A stretch of DNA of 64,000 nucleotides from Rhizobium sp. CCGE531 (GCF_003627795.1 NZ_CP032684.1:3263001-3327000), one strand, 5' to 3'; shown: positions 9,107 through 17,400, counted from the stretch's first letter. Numbers and translations are program-made. Notes: a model not told the origin generated them from the sequence alone.

Positions 9107-9898
9107 ATGGCGTATCCTTTGCCATGTTTCGATGACAATGATGAAACATTGACACCGCAGGAGCGATCAAAATGGATCGCCGTGCTGCCGCTTGGCGCCT
9201 ATGAGCAACACGGGCCGCATCTGCCGTTCGAAACCGATACGCTCATTGCCGAGGGAATCGTTTCACGTCTCAAGGGTGCCTTGCCAGCCAAACTACCGGT
9301 CACCTTCCTTTCCGTCGAGGCCGTCGGCTACTCCATCGAGCATATGGATGTCGCCGGCACCAAGAGCCTGGCCTTCGACGAGGCCGTCAGACGCTGGCTG
9401 GGCATCGCGGAGCGAGTGAACAAGCTCGGCATCCGAAAATTCGTCATGCTGAACGCGCATGGCGGCAACTCGCCCCTGATGACCATCGTCGCGACGGAAG
9501 CGCGCATGCGTTTCGACATGCTGGCGGTGGCCACGAGCTGGACCCGCTTCGGCGTGCCGGACGGCCTGATTTCCCCGGACGAAAAGGCCATCGACATTCA
9601 TGGCGGCGATATCGAGACATCTGTCATGCTCGCCCTCAACCCTGAAAAGGTCGATATGTCGAAGGCGGAAAACTTCCCCTCCCGCCAGTCCGATTTCATC
9701 CGGAATTTGAAGCACCTGCGCGCCTATGGCCCCCATGCCTTCGGCTGGAAGATGTCCGATCTGAGCACCCAAGGTGTCACCGGCAATGCGGGCGCCGCGA
9801 CCGCGGAAAAGGGCGAAAAGCTGATCGCGCATGCGGTACAAGGGCTGGTGGAGCTTTTGCAGGATGTCGATCGGTTCGATGTGGCGAAGCTGCGATAG
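9107..9898 (+). CDS. Creatininase-family amidohydrolase
   Basis: The 263-residue protein shows the metal-binding signature of the creatininase/MftE family: GAYEQHGPHLP (residues 30-40) with Asp44 following, and NAHGGN near residue 118. Family members are metal-dependent amidohydrolases acting on cyclic or formamide-type amides such as creatinine. The usual substrate cannot be inferred here. It is divergent from the MarR gene and has no same-strand enzyme partner. The ATG at 9107 is the only in-frame Met before the conserved core; its ribosome site is weak (GAGG about 12 bases upstream). Confidence 0.8.
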   Translation: MAYPLPCFDDNDETLTPQERSKWIAVLPLGAYEQHGPHLPFETDTLIAEGIVSRLKGALPAKLPVTFLSVEAVGYSIEHMDVAGTKSLAFDEAVRRWLGIAERVNKLGIRKFVMLNAHGGNSPLMTIVATEARMRFDMLAVATSWTRFGVPDGLISPDEKAIDIHGGDIETSVMLALNPEKVDMSKAENFPSRQSDFIRNLKHLRAYGPHAFGWKMSDLSTQGVTGNAGAATAEKGEKLIAHAVQGLVELLQDVDRFDVAKLR

Positions 9899-9973
9899 TG
9901 CTGAAACCTTGTAGATAGCCATGGAATACACCATACTATTCCGAGATACTGAATTATTTCGCGGAATCCGAAG

Positions 9974-10234
9974 ATGCGTATTTCCATGACGGAGGCAGCA
10001 AGGCAGCTACCTGAATTGGCGCGCCTTGCGGATCAGGGCGAGGAAATTGTCTTGGTCCAGGACGGTTACCCTGACGTCCGCCTAACGCCGACACGTAAGG
10101 CGCTTAGCCCGGAACAATGGGATAAGGCAATTCGTGAAATTCAGCGGCAGGTGAAGAAGAAAAACCTACCGGCAGGCCCAGACGCAGCCCGAAGCCAGGA
10201 TTTTCTTTATGATGAATATGGCTTGCCAAAGTGA
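9974..10234 (+). CDS. Phd/YefM-family antitoxin
   Basis: This 86-residue protein has the Phd/YefM N-terminal DNA-binding and dimerisation segment (MRISMTEAARQLPELARLA, then EEIVLVQDGYPDVRL) and a charged C-terminal tail expected to wrap around a toxin. Its stop codon overlaps the GTG start of the PIN-domain gene by four bases (GTGA at 10231-10234), which indicates translational coupling. Antitoxins of this type repress their own promoter; the gap 9899-9973 is AT-rich and probably contains it. Confidence 0.85.
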   Translation: MRISMTEAARQLPELARLADQGEEIVLVQDGYPDVRLTPTRKALSPEQWDKAIREIQRQVKKKNLPAGPDAARSQDFLYDEYGLPK

Positions 10235-10629
10235 TCGTTGTTGATACGTCGGCATTGATAGCCCTCGTGCAAAGCGAAGCGGCCGCTGATCAATGTCAGG
10301 CGGCATTGCGAAACCAGGATCAGCTCATCATCTCAGCCGGCACCTATGCAGAAGCACTGATCGTGGCAACGATGCGCGGGCTAAGGGAAGAGATGGATAA
10401 GCTCTTCGAAATCACTGTCTTTCAAATCGTTCCGGTCACGCCGGAGCGCGCTCGTCTGGCCGCCGCAGCCTATAGCCTGTGGGGTAAGGAAGCCCACCCC
10501 GCTTCCCTGAATTATGGCGATTGCTTTTCCTATGCGACGGCTAAGGAGTTCGATTGTCCGCTTCTTTACATCGGGAATGACTTCACACGCACCGACATTG
10601 TTTCTGCAATCTCCCCCTCACAAACCTAA
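10231..10629 (+). CDS. vapC: PIN-domain ribonuclease toxin (VapC type)
   Basis: The 132-residue protein starts at GTG and opens with IVVDTSALIALVQSE, the first acidic residue of the PIN active site. Further acidic positions follow in TYAEALIVA, NYGDCFSYATAKE and IGNDFTRTDI. PIN-domain toxins cleave specific RNAs, often initiator tRNA or 23S rRNA, and are neutralised by the preceding antitoxin. All expected acidic residues are present, so the toxin is probably active. The pairing is with a Phd-type rather than the classic VapB-type antitoxin. Confidence 0.85.
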   Translation: MIVVDTSALIALVQSEAAADQCQAALRNQDQLIISAGTYAEALIVATMRGLREEMDKLFEITVFQIVPVTPERARLAAAAYSLWGKEAHPASLNYGDCFSYATAKEFDCPLLYIGNDFTRTDIVSAISPSQT

Positions 10630-10630
10630 T

Positions 10631-10648
10631 GTGATCTTATAACATATA
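10631..10648. promoter_or_regulatory. Candidate Zur operator
   Basis: The core ATCTTATAACAT (10634-10645) is an almost perfect inverted repeat with one mispair, and differs by one base from ATGTTATAACAT, the core I recall for alphaproteobacterial Zur sites. It lies about 90 bases before the COG0523 GTPase gene, a class often controlled by Zur. The site is a motif match only. Confidence 0.4.
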
Positions 10649-10736
10649 AAAGCCTTTGAACTGACGTCTCCAACCCCTTATATGGAACCCGACCAATGTC
10701 TGCCCCCGGGGCAACCTTCCATATTTCGAGGCTCCC

Positions 10737-11825
10737 ATGACCGAAACAGCCACGCAAAAGCCCGTTCCCGTCACCGTTCTCACCGGCTATCTCGGTGCCG
10801 GCAAGACGACGCTGCTCAATCGCATCCTTTCCGAAAACCACGGCAAGAAATATGCCGTCATCGTCAACGAATTCGGCGAGATCGGCATCGACAACGATCT
10901 CATCGTCGAATCCGACGAAGAAATCTATGAAATGAACAATGGCTGCGTCTGCTGCACCGTTCGCGGCGACCTCATCCGCGTCGTCGAAGGCCTGATGCGC
11001 CGCCCCGGCCGCTTTGACGGCATCATCGTCGAAACCACTGGCCTTGCCGATCCGGTTCCCGTCGCCCAGACCTTCTTCATGGACGACGATGTCCGCGCCA
11101 AGACCGAACTCGATGCCGTCGTCGCACTCGTCGACGCCAAGCATCTGCCGCTGCGCCTCAAGGACAGCCGCGAGGCCGAAGACCAGATCGCCTTTGCCGA
11201 CGTCGTCGTCATCAACAAGTCCGATCTCGTATCGCCTGCGGAACTGGCCCAGATCGAAGATATCGTCCGCGCCATCAACCCGGCCGCCCGCGTTTACAAG
11301 ACGACGCGCTCCGGCGTCGATCTCGCCCGCGTGCTGAACCAGGGCGCCTTCAACCTGGAACGCGCGCTCGAAAACGATCCGCATTTCCTCGAGCACGGCC
11401 ATGAGGATCATGTCTGCGGTCCGGATTGCGATCATCAGCATGACCATGATCACGACCACCATCATGATCATCACCACCATGATCACGACCATCATCACCA
11501 CCACGCTCCGTCGCCGATCCACGACGTGACCGTTCAGTCGGTCTCGCTGCGCGGCGGCGAGATGAATGCCGAGCGCTTCTTCCCCTGGATCCAGAAGATC
11601 ACGCAGACGCAGGGGCCGAACATCCTGCGCCTGAAGGGCATCATCGCCTTCAAGGACGACCCCGAGCGTTACGTCGTTCAGGGCGTGCACATGATCATCG
11701 AAGGCGATCATCAGCGCCCGTGGAAGGATGGCGAAAAGCATGAGAGCCGCCTCGTCTTCATCGGCCGCGAGCTCGACCGCGAAAAGCTGGAACAGAGCTT
11801 CAAGGCATGCGAGGCGTCCGCCTGA
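10737..11825 (+). CDS. COG0523 (CobW-family) GTPase, putative zinc metallochaperone
   Basis: The 362-residue protein is a G3E-family P-loop GTPase: Walker A GYLGAGKTT (17-25), the metal-binding GCVCC motif (69-73), and NKSD as guanine-specificity motif. A His/Asp-rich loop (roughly 215-255, including HDHDHHHDHHHHDHDHHHHH) precedes the C-terminal CobW domain. This His-rich form is typical of zinc-related COG0523 proteins, which deliver or prioritise metal during limitation; a cobalt role in B12 synthesis is less likely because no cob genes are near. A Zur-like site lies upstream. The stop overlaps the WD40 gene start (TGATG). Confidence 0.85.
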   Translation: MTETATQKPVPVTVLTGYLGAGKTTLLNRILSENHGKKYAVIVNEFGEIGIDNDLIVESDEEIYEMNNGCVCCTVRGDLIRVVEGLMRRPGRFDGIIVETTGLADPVPVAQTFFMDDDVRAKTELDAVVALVDAKHLPLRLKDSREAEDQIAFADVVVINKSDLVSPAELAQIEDIVRAINPAARVYKTTRSGVDLARVLNQGAFNLERALENDPHFLEHGHEDHVCGPDCDHQHDHDHDHHHDHHHHDHDHHHHHAPSPIHDVTVQSVSLRGGEMNAERFFPWIQKITQTQGPNILRLKGIIAFKDDPERYVVQGVHMIIEGDHQRPWKDGEKHESRLVFIGRELDREKLEQSFKACEASA

Positions 11826-12814
11826 TGCCGACTGTTGCTCCGCTTGATATCGACGGCCACGTTCTGGCCGTCGAATTTTTAGGTGACACCCCCTTCTTCG
11901 CCAGCGCCGCCGGCGCGATCCATCGCCTCGAAGGCGGGGAGAAGGTCACGGATGCCCATCGGGGCATGCTGACCTGCATCCGCGATCCAAACAGCGAGAG
12001 CCTGATTTCGGGCGGCGAGGACGGCAAGGTTCTGCGGATCGCCGCAGACGGCAGCGCGACGATGCTGGCCGAAGCACCGCGCAAATGGATCGGCCAGGTT
12101 GCCGCCGGCCCGCAGGGCGCGGTCGCCTATTCCTATAGCAAGAGCGCCTTCGTGCGCCTCGCCGACGGCACCACGAAGGAGTTCCCGGAAGAGCGCACCG
12201 TCGAGGGCATCGCCTTTGCTCCCAAGGGCATGCGCATCGCCGTCGCTCGCTACAACGGCGTGTCGCTGCATTGGGCCGGCATGAGCGCTCAGCCGGTCAA
12301 TCTGGAATGGAAGGGCGCCCATACCGGAGTCACTTTCTCGCCGGACGGCCAGTTCATCGTGACGACGATGCAGGAAAACGCCCTGCATGGCTGGAAGCTG
12401 GATGCCAAGCCGGGCGCGGAAGCCAGGCACATGCGCATGACCGGCTATCCCGCCAAGGTGAAATCGCTTTCCTGGTCCAACAAGGGCAAATGGCTTGCCT
12501 CGTCGGGCGCCCCGGCGGCGATCGTCTGGCCCTTCCAGGGCAAGGACGGCCCGATGGGCAAGGCGCCGCTCGAGCTCGGCACCCGCGCCAACATCATGGC
12601 AACCTCGGTGAAGTTCCATCCCGCGGAAGATATCCTCGCCATCGGCTTCATCGATGGTATGATCCTTGCGGTGCGCATCGGCGACGCCAAGGAGGCGCTT
12701 CTGCGCCGGCCCGGCAAGGGTGCGATCACGTCGATGAGCTGGAGTAAAACCGGCAAGCTGCTCGCCTTTGCCTCCGAAGCCGGCGATTGCGGCGTCATCG
12801 ACATTTCCGCCTAA
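11825..12814 (+). CDS. WD40-repeat protein coupled to the COG0523 GTPase
   Basis: This protein of 329 residues has repeated beta-propeller blades, recognisable from pieces such as HRGMLTCIRDPNSESLISGGEDG, HTGVTFSPDGQFIVTTMQENALHGW and KVKSLSWSNKGKWLASSGAPAAIVW (each shown in part). No enzymatic motif or signal peptide is present, so it is probably a cytosolic scaffold or partner. I chose the ATG at 11825 because it overlaps the GTPase stop (TGATG); an in-frame ATG six codons earlier lies inside the GTPase gene. The tight coupling suggests that the two products act together, perhaps in metal delivery, but that is inference. Confidence 0.8.
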   Translation: MPTVAPLDIDGHVLAVEFLGDTPFFASAAGAIHRLEGGEKVTDAHRGMLTCIRDPNSESLISGGEDGKVLRIAADGSATMLAEAPRKWIGQVAAGPQGAVAYSYSKSAFVRLADGTTKEFPEERTVEGIAFAPKGMRIAVARYNGVSLHWAGMSAQPVNLEWKGAHTGVTFSPDGQFIVTTMQENALHGWKLDAKPGAEARHMRMTGYPAKVKSLSWSNKGKWLASSGAPAAIVWPFQGKDGPMGKAPLELGTRANIMATSVKFHPAEDILAIGFIDGMILAVRIGDAKEALLRRPGKGAITSMSWSKTGKLLAFASEAGDCGVIDISA

Positions 12815-12917
12815 GAGCAATTCCAGGAAAGTGCGTAGCGGTTTTCCGTCCGGGATTGCGCAAAAGCAAACACATGGAGTGGTTGAGCAAGACAGTGAAG
12901 CGCTCAACCACTCTAAA
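12815..12917. repeat. Second RIME-like family: two palindromes
   Basis: The element has a first palindrome with arms GCAATTCC and GGATTGC around GGAAA..TTTTCC (12817-12859), and a second with perfect arms AGTGGTTGAGC and GCTCAACCACT (12879-12913). A copy with the same first half and a different second palindrome lies at 53855-53958. It ends 15 bases before the cysE start, so it forms part of the cysE 5' region. Confidence 0.7.
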
Positions 12918-12932
12918 CAGAAAGGCAGGATC

Positions 12933-13748
12933 ATGCCCCAGTCAGGAACGGCAGCCGCCGGAAATAATCCTGCCTCTACCCAGAACGTCTGGGATGTGAT
13001 CCGTTGCGAAGCCGCCGAGCTTGCGGCGCGCGAGCCGACGCTCGCCCCGCTGCTGCAGGCGCAACTGATCGCCAGCCGCTCCAACGCTGAAAGCCTTGCC
13101 AACGTGCTGGCAGCGCGGCTCTGCGTCATCAGGATCGAGCATGGTGACCTGCTTTCGCTACTGTCCGACGTGCTGACACGGCATCCCGCGATCCTGCGGG
13201 CAACGGAAGCCGATCTCGTCGCCGTGCGAACCCGCGACCCCGCCTGCACCACCTATCTGCATGCGCTTTTGAACCTGAAGGGCTTTCACGCCCTGCAAGC
13301 GCATCGCATCGCCCATGCGCTCTGGACCGAAGGCCGCACGGAAATTGCCAGCTGGCTTTCCAATCTTGTCTCGCTCGTCTTCGGTCCGGATATTCATCCT
13401 GCTGCTGAGATCGGCTCGTCGATCATGCTCGATCACGGCTCCGGCATCGTCATCGGCGAGACCGCCGTCATCGAGGATGAGGTCTCCATCCTGCAGAACG
13501 TCACGCTCGGCGGCACCGGCAAGGAAAGCGGCGACCGGCATCCGAAGATCCGCCACGGCGTCATGATCGGCGCCGGCGCCAAGATCCTCGGCAATATCGA
13601 AGTCGGCGCCTTCAGCAAGGTTGCGGCCGGCAGCGTCGTGGTAAAAGCCGTTCCCCCGCATTGCACTGTCGCCGGCGTACCCGCCACAGTCGTCCGCATC
13701 CATCGCGCCGATGAGATCCCGGCTGAGACGATGGATCAGAACATCTAG
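12933..13748 (+). CDS. cysE: Serine O-acetyltransferase
   Basis: The 271-residue enzyme transfers acetyl from acetyl-CoA to L-serine, giving O-acetylserine for cysteine synthesis. It has the helical N-terminal domain (HALLNLKGFHALQAHRIAHA) and the left-handed beta-helix of hexapeptide repeats with the active-site region DHGSGIVIGETAVIED and NVTLGGTGKESGDRHPKI. The start at 12933 has AGGCAGGA just upstream. The last 45 codons plus about 63 downstream bases are duplicated exactly in tandem at 13812-14011. The gene itself is intact. Confidence 0.95.
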   Translation: MPQSGTAAAGNNPASTQNVWDVIRCEAAELAAREPTLAPLLQAQLIASRSNAESLANVLAARLCVIRIEHGDLLSLLSDVLTRHPAILRATEADLVAVRTRDPACTTYLHALLNLKGFHALQAHRIAHALWTEGRTEIASWLSNLVSLVFGPDIHPAAEIGSSIMLDHGSGIVIGETAVIEDEVSILQNVTLGGTGKESGDRHPKIRHGVMIGAGAKILGNIEVGAFSKVAAGSVVVKAVPPHCTVAGVPATVVRIHRADEIPAETMDQNI

Positions 13749-14011
13749 TCGTGAGGGACTGTGGCCGCCTCGTCCTTCGAGGCATTTCTATGCTTCGCTC
13801 CGAAATGCACCTCAGCAAGGTTGCGGCCGGCAGCGTCGTGGTAAAAGCCGTTCCCCCGCATTGCACTGTCGCCGGCGTACCCGCCACAGTCGTCCGCATC
13901 CATCGCGCCGATGAGATCCCGGCTGAGACGATGGATCAGAACATCTAGTCGTGAGGGACTGTGGCCGCCTCGTCCTTCGAGGCATTTCTATGCTTCGCTC
14001 CGAAATGCACC
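13612..14011. repeat. Perfect 200-bp tandem duplication containing the cysE 3' end
   Basis: Bases 13612-13811 and 13812-14011 are identical over the whole 200 bases by direct reading. A TCAG tetramer occurs at both ends and the junction (13612, 13812, 14012), consistent with slippage or recombination at microhomology. Each unit holds the last 45 codons of cysE and the left portion of a dispersed palindromic repeat. Confidence 0.9.
13812..13948 (+). pseudogene. Duplicated 3' fragment of cysE
   Basis: This is a second copy of the cysE tail, from KVAAGSVVVKAVPP to the stop in the same reading register. It lacks the N-terminal domain and the catalytic hexapeptide core. An ATG at 13751 would give a 65-residue fusion of repeat sequence and CysE tail, but there is no good ribosome site and no reason to expect function. 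Confidence 0.8.
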
Positions 14012-14124
14012 TCAGGATGAGGCGGAGCAGGCCAACGGTGCGATACCCTTATTAACGAACAGAGGAGGAGCCCTCATGGTGAGGAGGCCGTAGGGCCGTC
14101 TCGAACCACGAGGGCGGATGAGGG
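13968..14124. repeat. Dispersed palindromic repeats of the CCTCGTCCTTCGAGG / CCTCAGGATGAGG type
   Basis: CCTCGTCCTTCGAGGC (13968) and CACCTCAGGATGAGG (14008-14022) form one degenerate palindromic unit with GCATTTC/GAAATGC inside. A related block with CCCTCATGG and GCGGATGAGGG spans 14070-14124. Similar units occur at 25970-26117 and 33560-33750. Beyond these repeats, the 617-base gap between cysE and the phosphoesterase gene has no supported gene. Confidence 0.6.
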
Positions 14125-14266
14125 AACTCATCTTCCTGCCTGGCCGTGACATAAGGTAGCAACGTCACTTTTCCCGGCAGGCGCTCTCCGTAGGTCATCG
14201 GCCCTCACAGCAGAATCAATTGCTTGCCGGAAACGAGGCGACAAAGGCGAAATCCCCTCCCCTTAC

Positions 14267-14295
14267 CCTTCACGGAACTGTCATACTCCGTTGAT
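14267..14295 (+). promoter_or_regulatory. Possible Pho box
   Basis: CTGTCAT at 14278-14284 is a perfect Pho-box half-site. At 11-base periodicity it is flanked by CCTTCAC (14267) and CGTTGAT (14289), which each match 4 of 7 positions. It lies about 80 bases before a secreted phosphoesterase gene, where PhoB control would make sense. The flanking repeats are weak, so this is tentative. Confidence 0.3.
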
Positions 14296-14365
14296 AGCTC
14301 GAAAGGGTTCTCTATGCCCGGCGTGGCGCAAATGCGCCGGAGCAATGCCCCCACTCGAAGAGGAT

Positions 14366-16000
14366 ATGACGATGACCAGTCTTTCACGTCGCGCCGCCCT
14401 TACCGCCGGCAGCGCGCTCAGTCTTGTTTTGCTCTGTTCCACCGCCGGTGCCGCCGACCTAGCGCCGGCACCGAATACCGCGACGCCGATCAAGCATCTG
14501 GTCGTCGTCTTCCAGGAAAACGTCTCCTTCGACCATTATTTCGCGACCTACCCCAAGGCCGCAAACGTCGCCGGCGAGCCTGAATTCAAGGCGGCCGACA
14601 ATACGCCGACCGACATCAATACGCTCGCCAATGCCGGCCTTGTCGACACCAACCCGAACAAGACCAACACGGCAAACGGCGCCGATGCCGCCGCTCCCTT
14701 CCGACTCGACCGCACGCAGGCGGCGACCCAATCGCAGAACCACGGCTATACCGCCGAACAGGCCGCCTATGACAACTTCGCCATGGACCTTTTCCCGGCC
14801 AATACCGGCAAGGGCACCAAGGGTGCTGCCGGCGCATTCGGCACCAAGGGACAGGTCATGGGCTATTACGACGGCAATACCGTCACGGCTCTTTGGAACT
14901 ACGCCCAGCACTATGCACTGAACGACAATTCCTTCTCCACCAACTTCGGCCCCTCGACCCCCGGCGCGCTGAACCTGATCTCCGGCCAGACCAATGGCGC
15001 CATCCTGCCGCCGGGCTACACGCTGGAAAGCGACGGCACCTATTCCAAGGGCCGCATCGTGCCTGACGGCAATGGCGGCTGGACCGTCATCAGCGACTTC
15101 GACCCGACGGGCGATGTCTGCTCGGTCGGCCAGACGGCGCTGATGTACGGCAAGAACATCGGCGACATGCTGAACGAACACAAGATCACCTGGGGCTTCT
15201 TCGAAGGCGGCTTCGATCTGACGCTGACCAACCCGGACGGCACGAGCGGCTGCAAGCGCGCGACGACCTCGACTGTGACCAAGGTCAATTACGGCGACTA
15301 TATTCCGCATCACCAGCCGTTCCAGTACTACGCCTCGACTGCCAACCCGACGCATGCGCGCCCGTCTTCCGTGGCAGCGATCGGCACGGCGGATGCGGCC
15401 AATCACCAGTATGACATGACCGACTTCTACGCGGCCCTGAAGAACGGCAATATGCCGTCTGTCAGCTTCCTCAAGGCGCCCGCCTATCAGGATGGCCATG
15501 CCGGCTATTCCGACCCGCTCGACGAGCAGGAATTCGTAACGCAGGTGGTCAACACGGTTCAGGATTCGCCGGACTGGAAGGACACCGCCATCATCGTTCT
15601 CTACGACGATTCCGACGGCTGGTATGACCACGCGCACGCGGTCGTCAATCCATCGAAACTCTCGGTCAAGGGTTACGATGTCTTGAGCGGCGACAGCTGT
15701 TCCACCGGCACGGCGCTGCCTGGTGTCAACGGCCAGCCGGCTGAGGGACGCTGCGGCTACGGCACGCGCCAGCCGCTGCTGGTCATCTCGCCCTACGCCA
15801 AGGTCAACTTCGTCGACCATACGCTGACCGACCAGACCTCCGTCATGCGCTTCATCGAGGATAACTGGATGGCCGGCGCCCGCCTCGGCGGCGGTTCGTT
15901 CGATGTGCTCTCGGGTTCCCTGAACAGCATGTTCGACTGGTCCAAGGGTGATGCGCCGAAGCTGATCCTCGATCCAAAGACCGGCAATCAGCCATCGTAG
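14366..16000 (+). CDS. Exported phosphoesterase (phospholipase C / acid phosphatase AcpA superfamily)
   Basis: The 544-residue protein has a twin-arginine-like signal (SLSRRAALTAGSALSLVLL, cleavage near STAGAAD) and the superfamily signature HLVVVFQENVSFDHYFATYP around residues 44-63. IVLYDDSDGWYDH and RQPLLVISPYAKVNFVDHT in the C-terminal half provide further metal-binding residues. The family hydrolyses phosphate esters, either phospholipids or small phosphomonoesters, in the periplasm or outside the cell. GAAGAGGA precedes the ATG at 14366, which also gives the natural signal peptide start. The next gene, a di-haem peroxidase, begins 20 bases downstream and is probably in the same operon. 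Confidence 0.85.
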   Translation: MTMTSLSRRAALTAGSALSLVLLCSTAGAADLAPAPNTATPIKHLVVVFQENVSFDHYFATYPKAANVAGEPEFKAADNTPTDINTLANAGLVDTNPNKTNTANGADAAAPFRLDRTQAATQSQNHGYTAEQAAYDNFAMDLFPANTGKGTKGAAGAFGTKGQVMGYYDGNTVTALWNYAQHYALNDNSFSTNFGPSTPGALNLISGQTNGAILPPGYTLESDGTYSKGRIVPDGNGGWTVISDFDPTGDVCSVGQTALMYGKNIGDMLNEHKITWGFFEGGFDLTLTNPDGTSGCKRATTSTVTKVNYGDYIPHHQPFQYYASTANPTHARPSSVAAIGTADAANHQYDMTDFYAALKNGNMPSVSFLKAPAYQDGHAGYSDPLDEQEFVTQVVNTVQDSPDWKDTAIIVLYDDSDGWYDHAHAVVNPSKLSVKGYDVLSGDSCSTGTALPGVNGQPAEGRCGYGTRQPLLVISPYAKVNFVDHTLTDQTSVMRFIEDNWMAGARLGGGSFDVLSGSLNSMFDWSKGDAPKLILDPKTGNQPS

Positions 16001-16020
16001 AACCATAGGGGGAGACGGAA

Positions 16021-17400
16021 ATGCCCTTGATCGACCGCCGTCTCCTGCCGCTCCTCGCACTCGCGGGCCTTTCGCTCGCGGGTGCGGCTGTCGGCATGGC
16101 AAGCGAACCGGCCGCCAATGCTTCGGCAACCGACGGCTATGATGATCAGGCACCGCTGAGCGCGGTGGCGCAGCTCGGCAAGAGACTATTCTTCGATCCG
16201 TCGCTCTCGGGTGGCGGCCAGATGTCCTGCGCCACTTGCCACGATCCCGCCAACCACTATGCGCCCGCCAACGACCGAGCCGTTCAGTTCGGCGGCCCGC
16301 ATCTCGATCAGCCGGGCATCCGCACCGTGCCCAGCCTCGCCTACAAAGTGTCGACGCCATCCTTCTCGATCGGGGAAGAAAGTGCTGCCGACGAAGCCGC
16401 GGAAGCCTCGCCGATGACCGAAGCATCGGGCGTGGCGCTCGCCAATGCGCCCGCCAGCGTCGCCGGCCCGCTGACCGCCCAGGCCGTCGTCAAGGCCGGT
16501 GCAGCCGCTGCAAACCTCGTGCCGCAGGGCGGCATGTTCTGGGACGGGCGCGTCGATTCGCTGGAAGAACAGGCCCTGCAGCCGATGATCTCACCCTTCG
16601 AAATGGCGAATGCCGACACGGCCACCGTCTATGCGAAGCTGAAGAAGGGGTACGGCAAGGATATTTCCGCGCTGTTCGGCGACAATGTCCTTAACGATCA
16701 GGACATGACGATTTCAGAGATCGGCTTCGCGCTTGCCCGCTATCAGATCGAAGAACCTTCCTTCCATCCCTATACGAGCAAGTATGATTACTACCTGCGC
16801 GGCAAAGCGGTGCTGACGGATGCGGAAGCGCGGGGATTGAAGCTGTTCGACGATGCGAACAAGGGCAATTGCGCCTCCTGTCATCTGGACAAGATGACGG
16901 GTGACGGCCAGATGCCGAACTTCACCGATTTCGAATTCGAAGCCTTGGGCGCGCCGCGCAACCCAGCCATTCCGGCCAATGCCGATGCGCATTATTACGA
17001 CACCGGCATTTGCGGACCGCTGCGCAACGATACCTATTCCGCCCAGCAGCAGAATTGCGGGCTGTTCAAGACGCCGACGCTGCGCAATGTCGCCGCCCGC
17101 CATGTCTTCTTCCACAACGGCGTCTACCGGACCCTTGAGGATGTCACCCGCTTCTATGTGAAACGCGATACCAATCCGGAGGAGATCTATCCGAGGGATG
17201 CGAGCGGCAAGGTCCTGAAATACGATGACCTGCCGGCGCGGTACCAGGCCAATATCGACGTCATCGACGCGCCGATGAACCGCAAGCTCAGCGATGCCCC
17301 CGCCCTGAACGACGTCGAGATCGCCGACGTCGTAGCCTTCCTGAAAACGCTGACGGATGGCTACGACCCGGCGAAAGATGGCATGAAGGCCGCCAAATAA
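16021..17400 (+). CDS. Periplasmic di-haem cytochrome c peroxidase (MauG/CcpA family)
   Basis: The 459-residue protein has a Sec signal (LLPLLALAGLSLAGAAVGMA) and two c-haem sites, CATCH at 70-74 and CASCH at 284-288, the arrangement of bacterial di-haem peroxidases. LGKRLFFDPSLSGGGQMSC and GGMFWDGRVDSLEEQA are typical family blocks. Such enzymes reduce peroxide with electrons from small cytochromes, or oxidise protein targets as MauG does. An Ala/Glu-rich insertion (about 113-165) between the first haem and the WDGR block is longer than I expect for the family. It follows the phosphoesterase gene by 20 bases. Confidence 0.9.
   Translation: MPLIDRRLLPLLALAGLSLAGAAVGMASEPAANASATDGYDDQAPLSAVAQLGKRLFFDPSLSGGGQMSCATCHDPANHYAPANDRAVQFGGPHLDQPGIRTVPSLAYKVSTPSFSIGEESAADEAAEASPMTEASGVALANAPASVAGPLTAQAVVKAGAAAANLVPQGGMFWDGRVDSLEEQALQPMISPFEMANADTATVYAKLKKGYGKDISALFGDNVLNDQDMTISEIGFALARYQIEEPSFHPYTSKYDYYLRGKAVLTDAEARGLKLFDDANKGNCASCHLDKMTGDGQMPNFTDFEFEALGAPRNPAIPANADAHYYDTGICGPLRNDTYSAQQQNCGLFKTPTLRNVAARHVFFHNGVYRTLEDVTRFYVKRDTNPEEIYPRDASGKVLKYDDLPARYQANIDVIDAPMNRKLSDAPALNDVEIADVVAFLKTLTDGYDPAKDGMKAAK

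Noticed and set aside
14459..16426. 655-codon open frame antisense to the phosphoesterase and peroxidase genes
   Set aside because: It is opposite a well-supported gene pair, its translation is Arg-rich low-complexity sequence with no motifs, and GC-rich codon bias creates such open frames.
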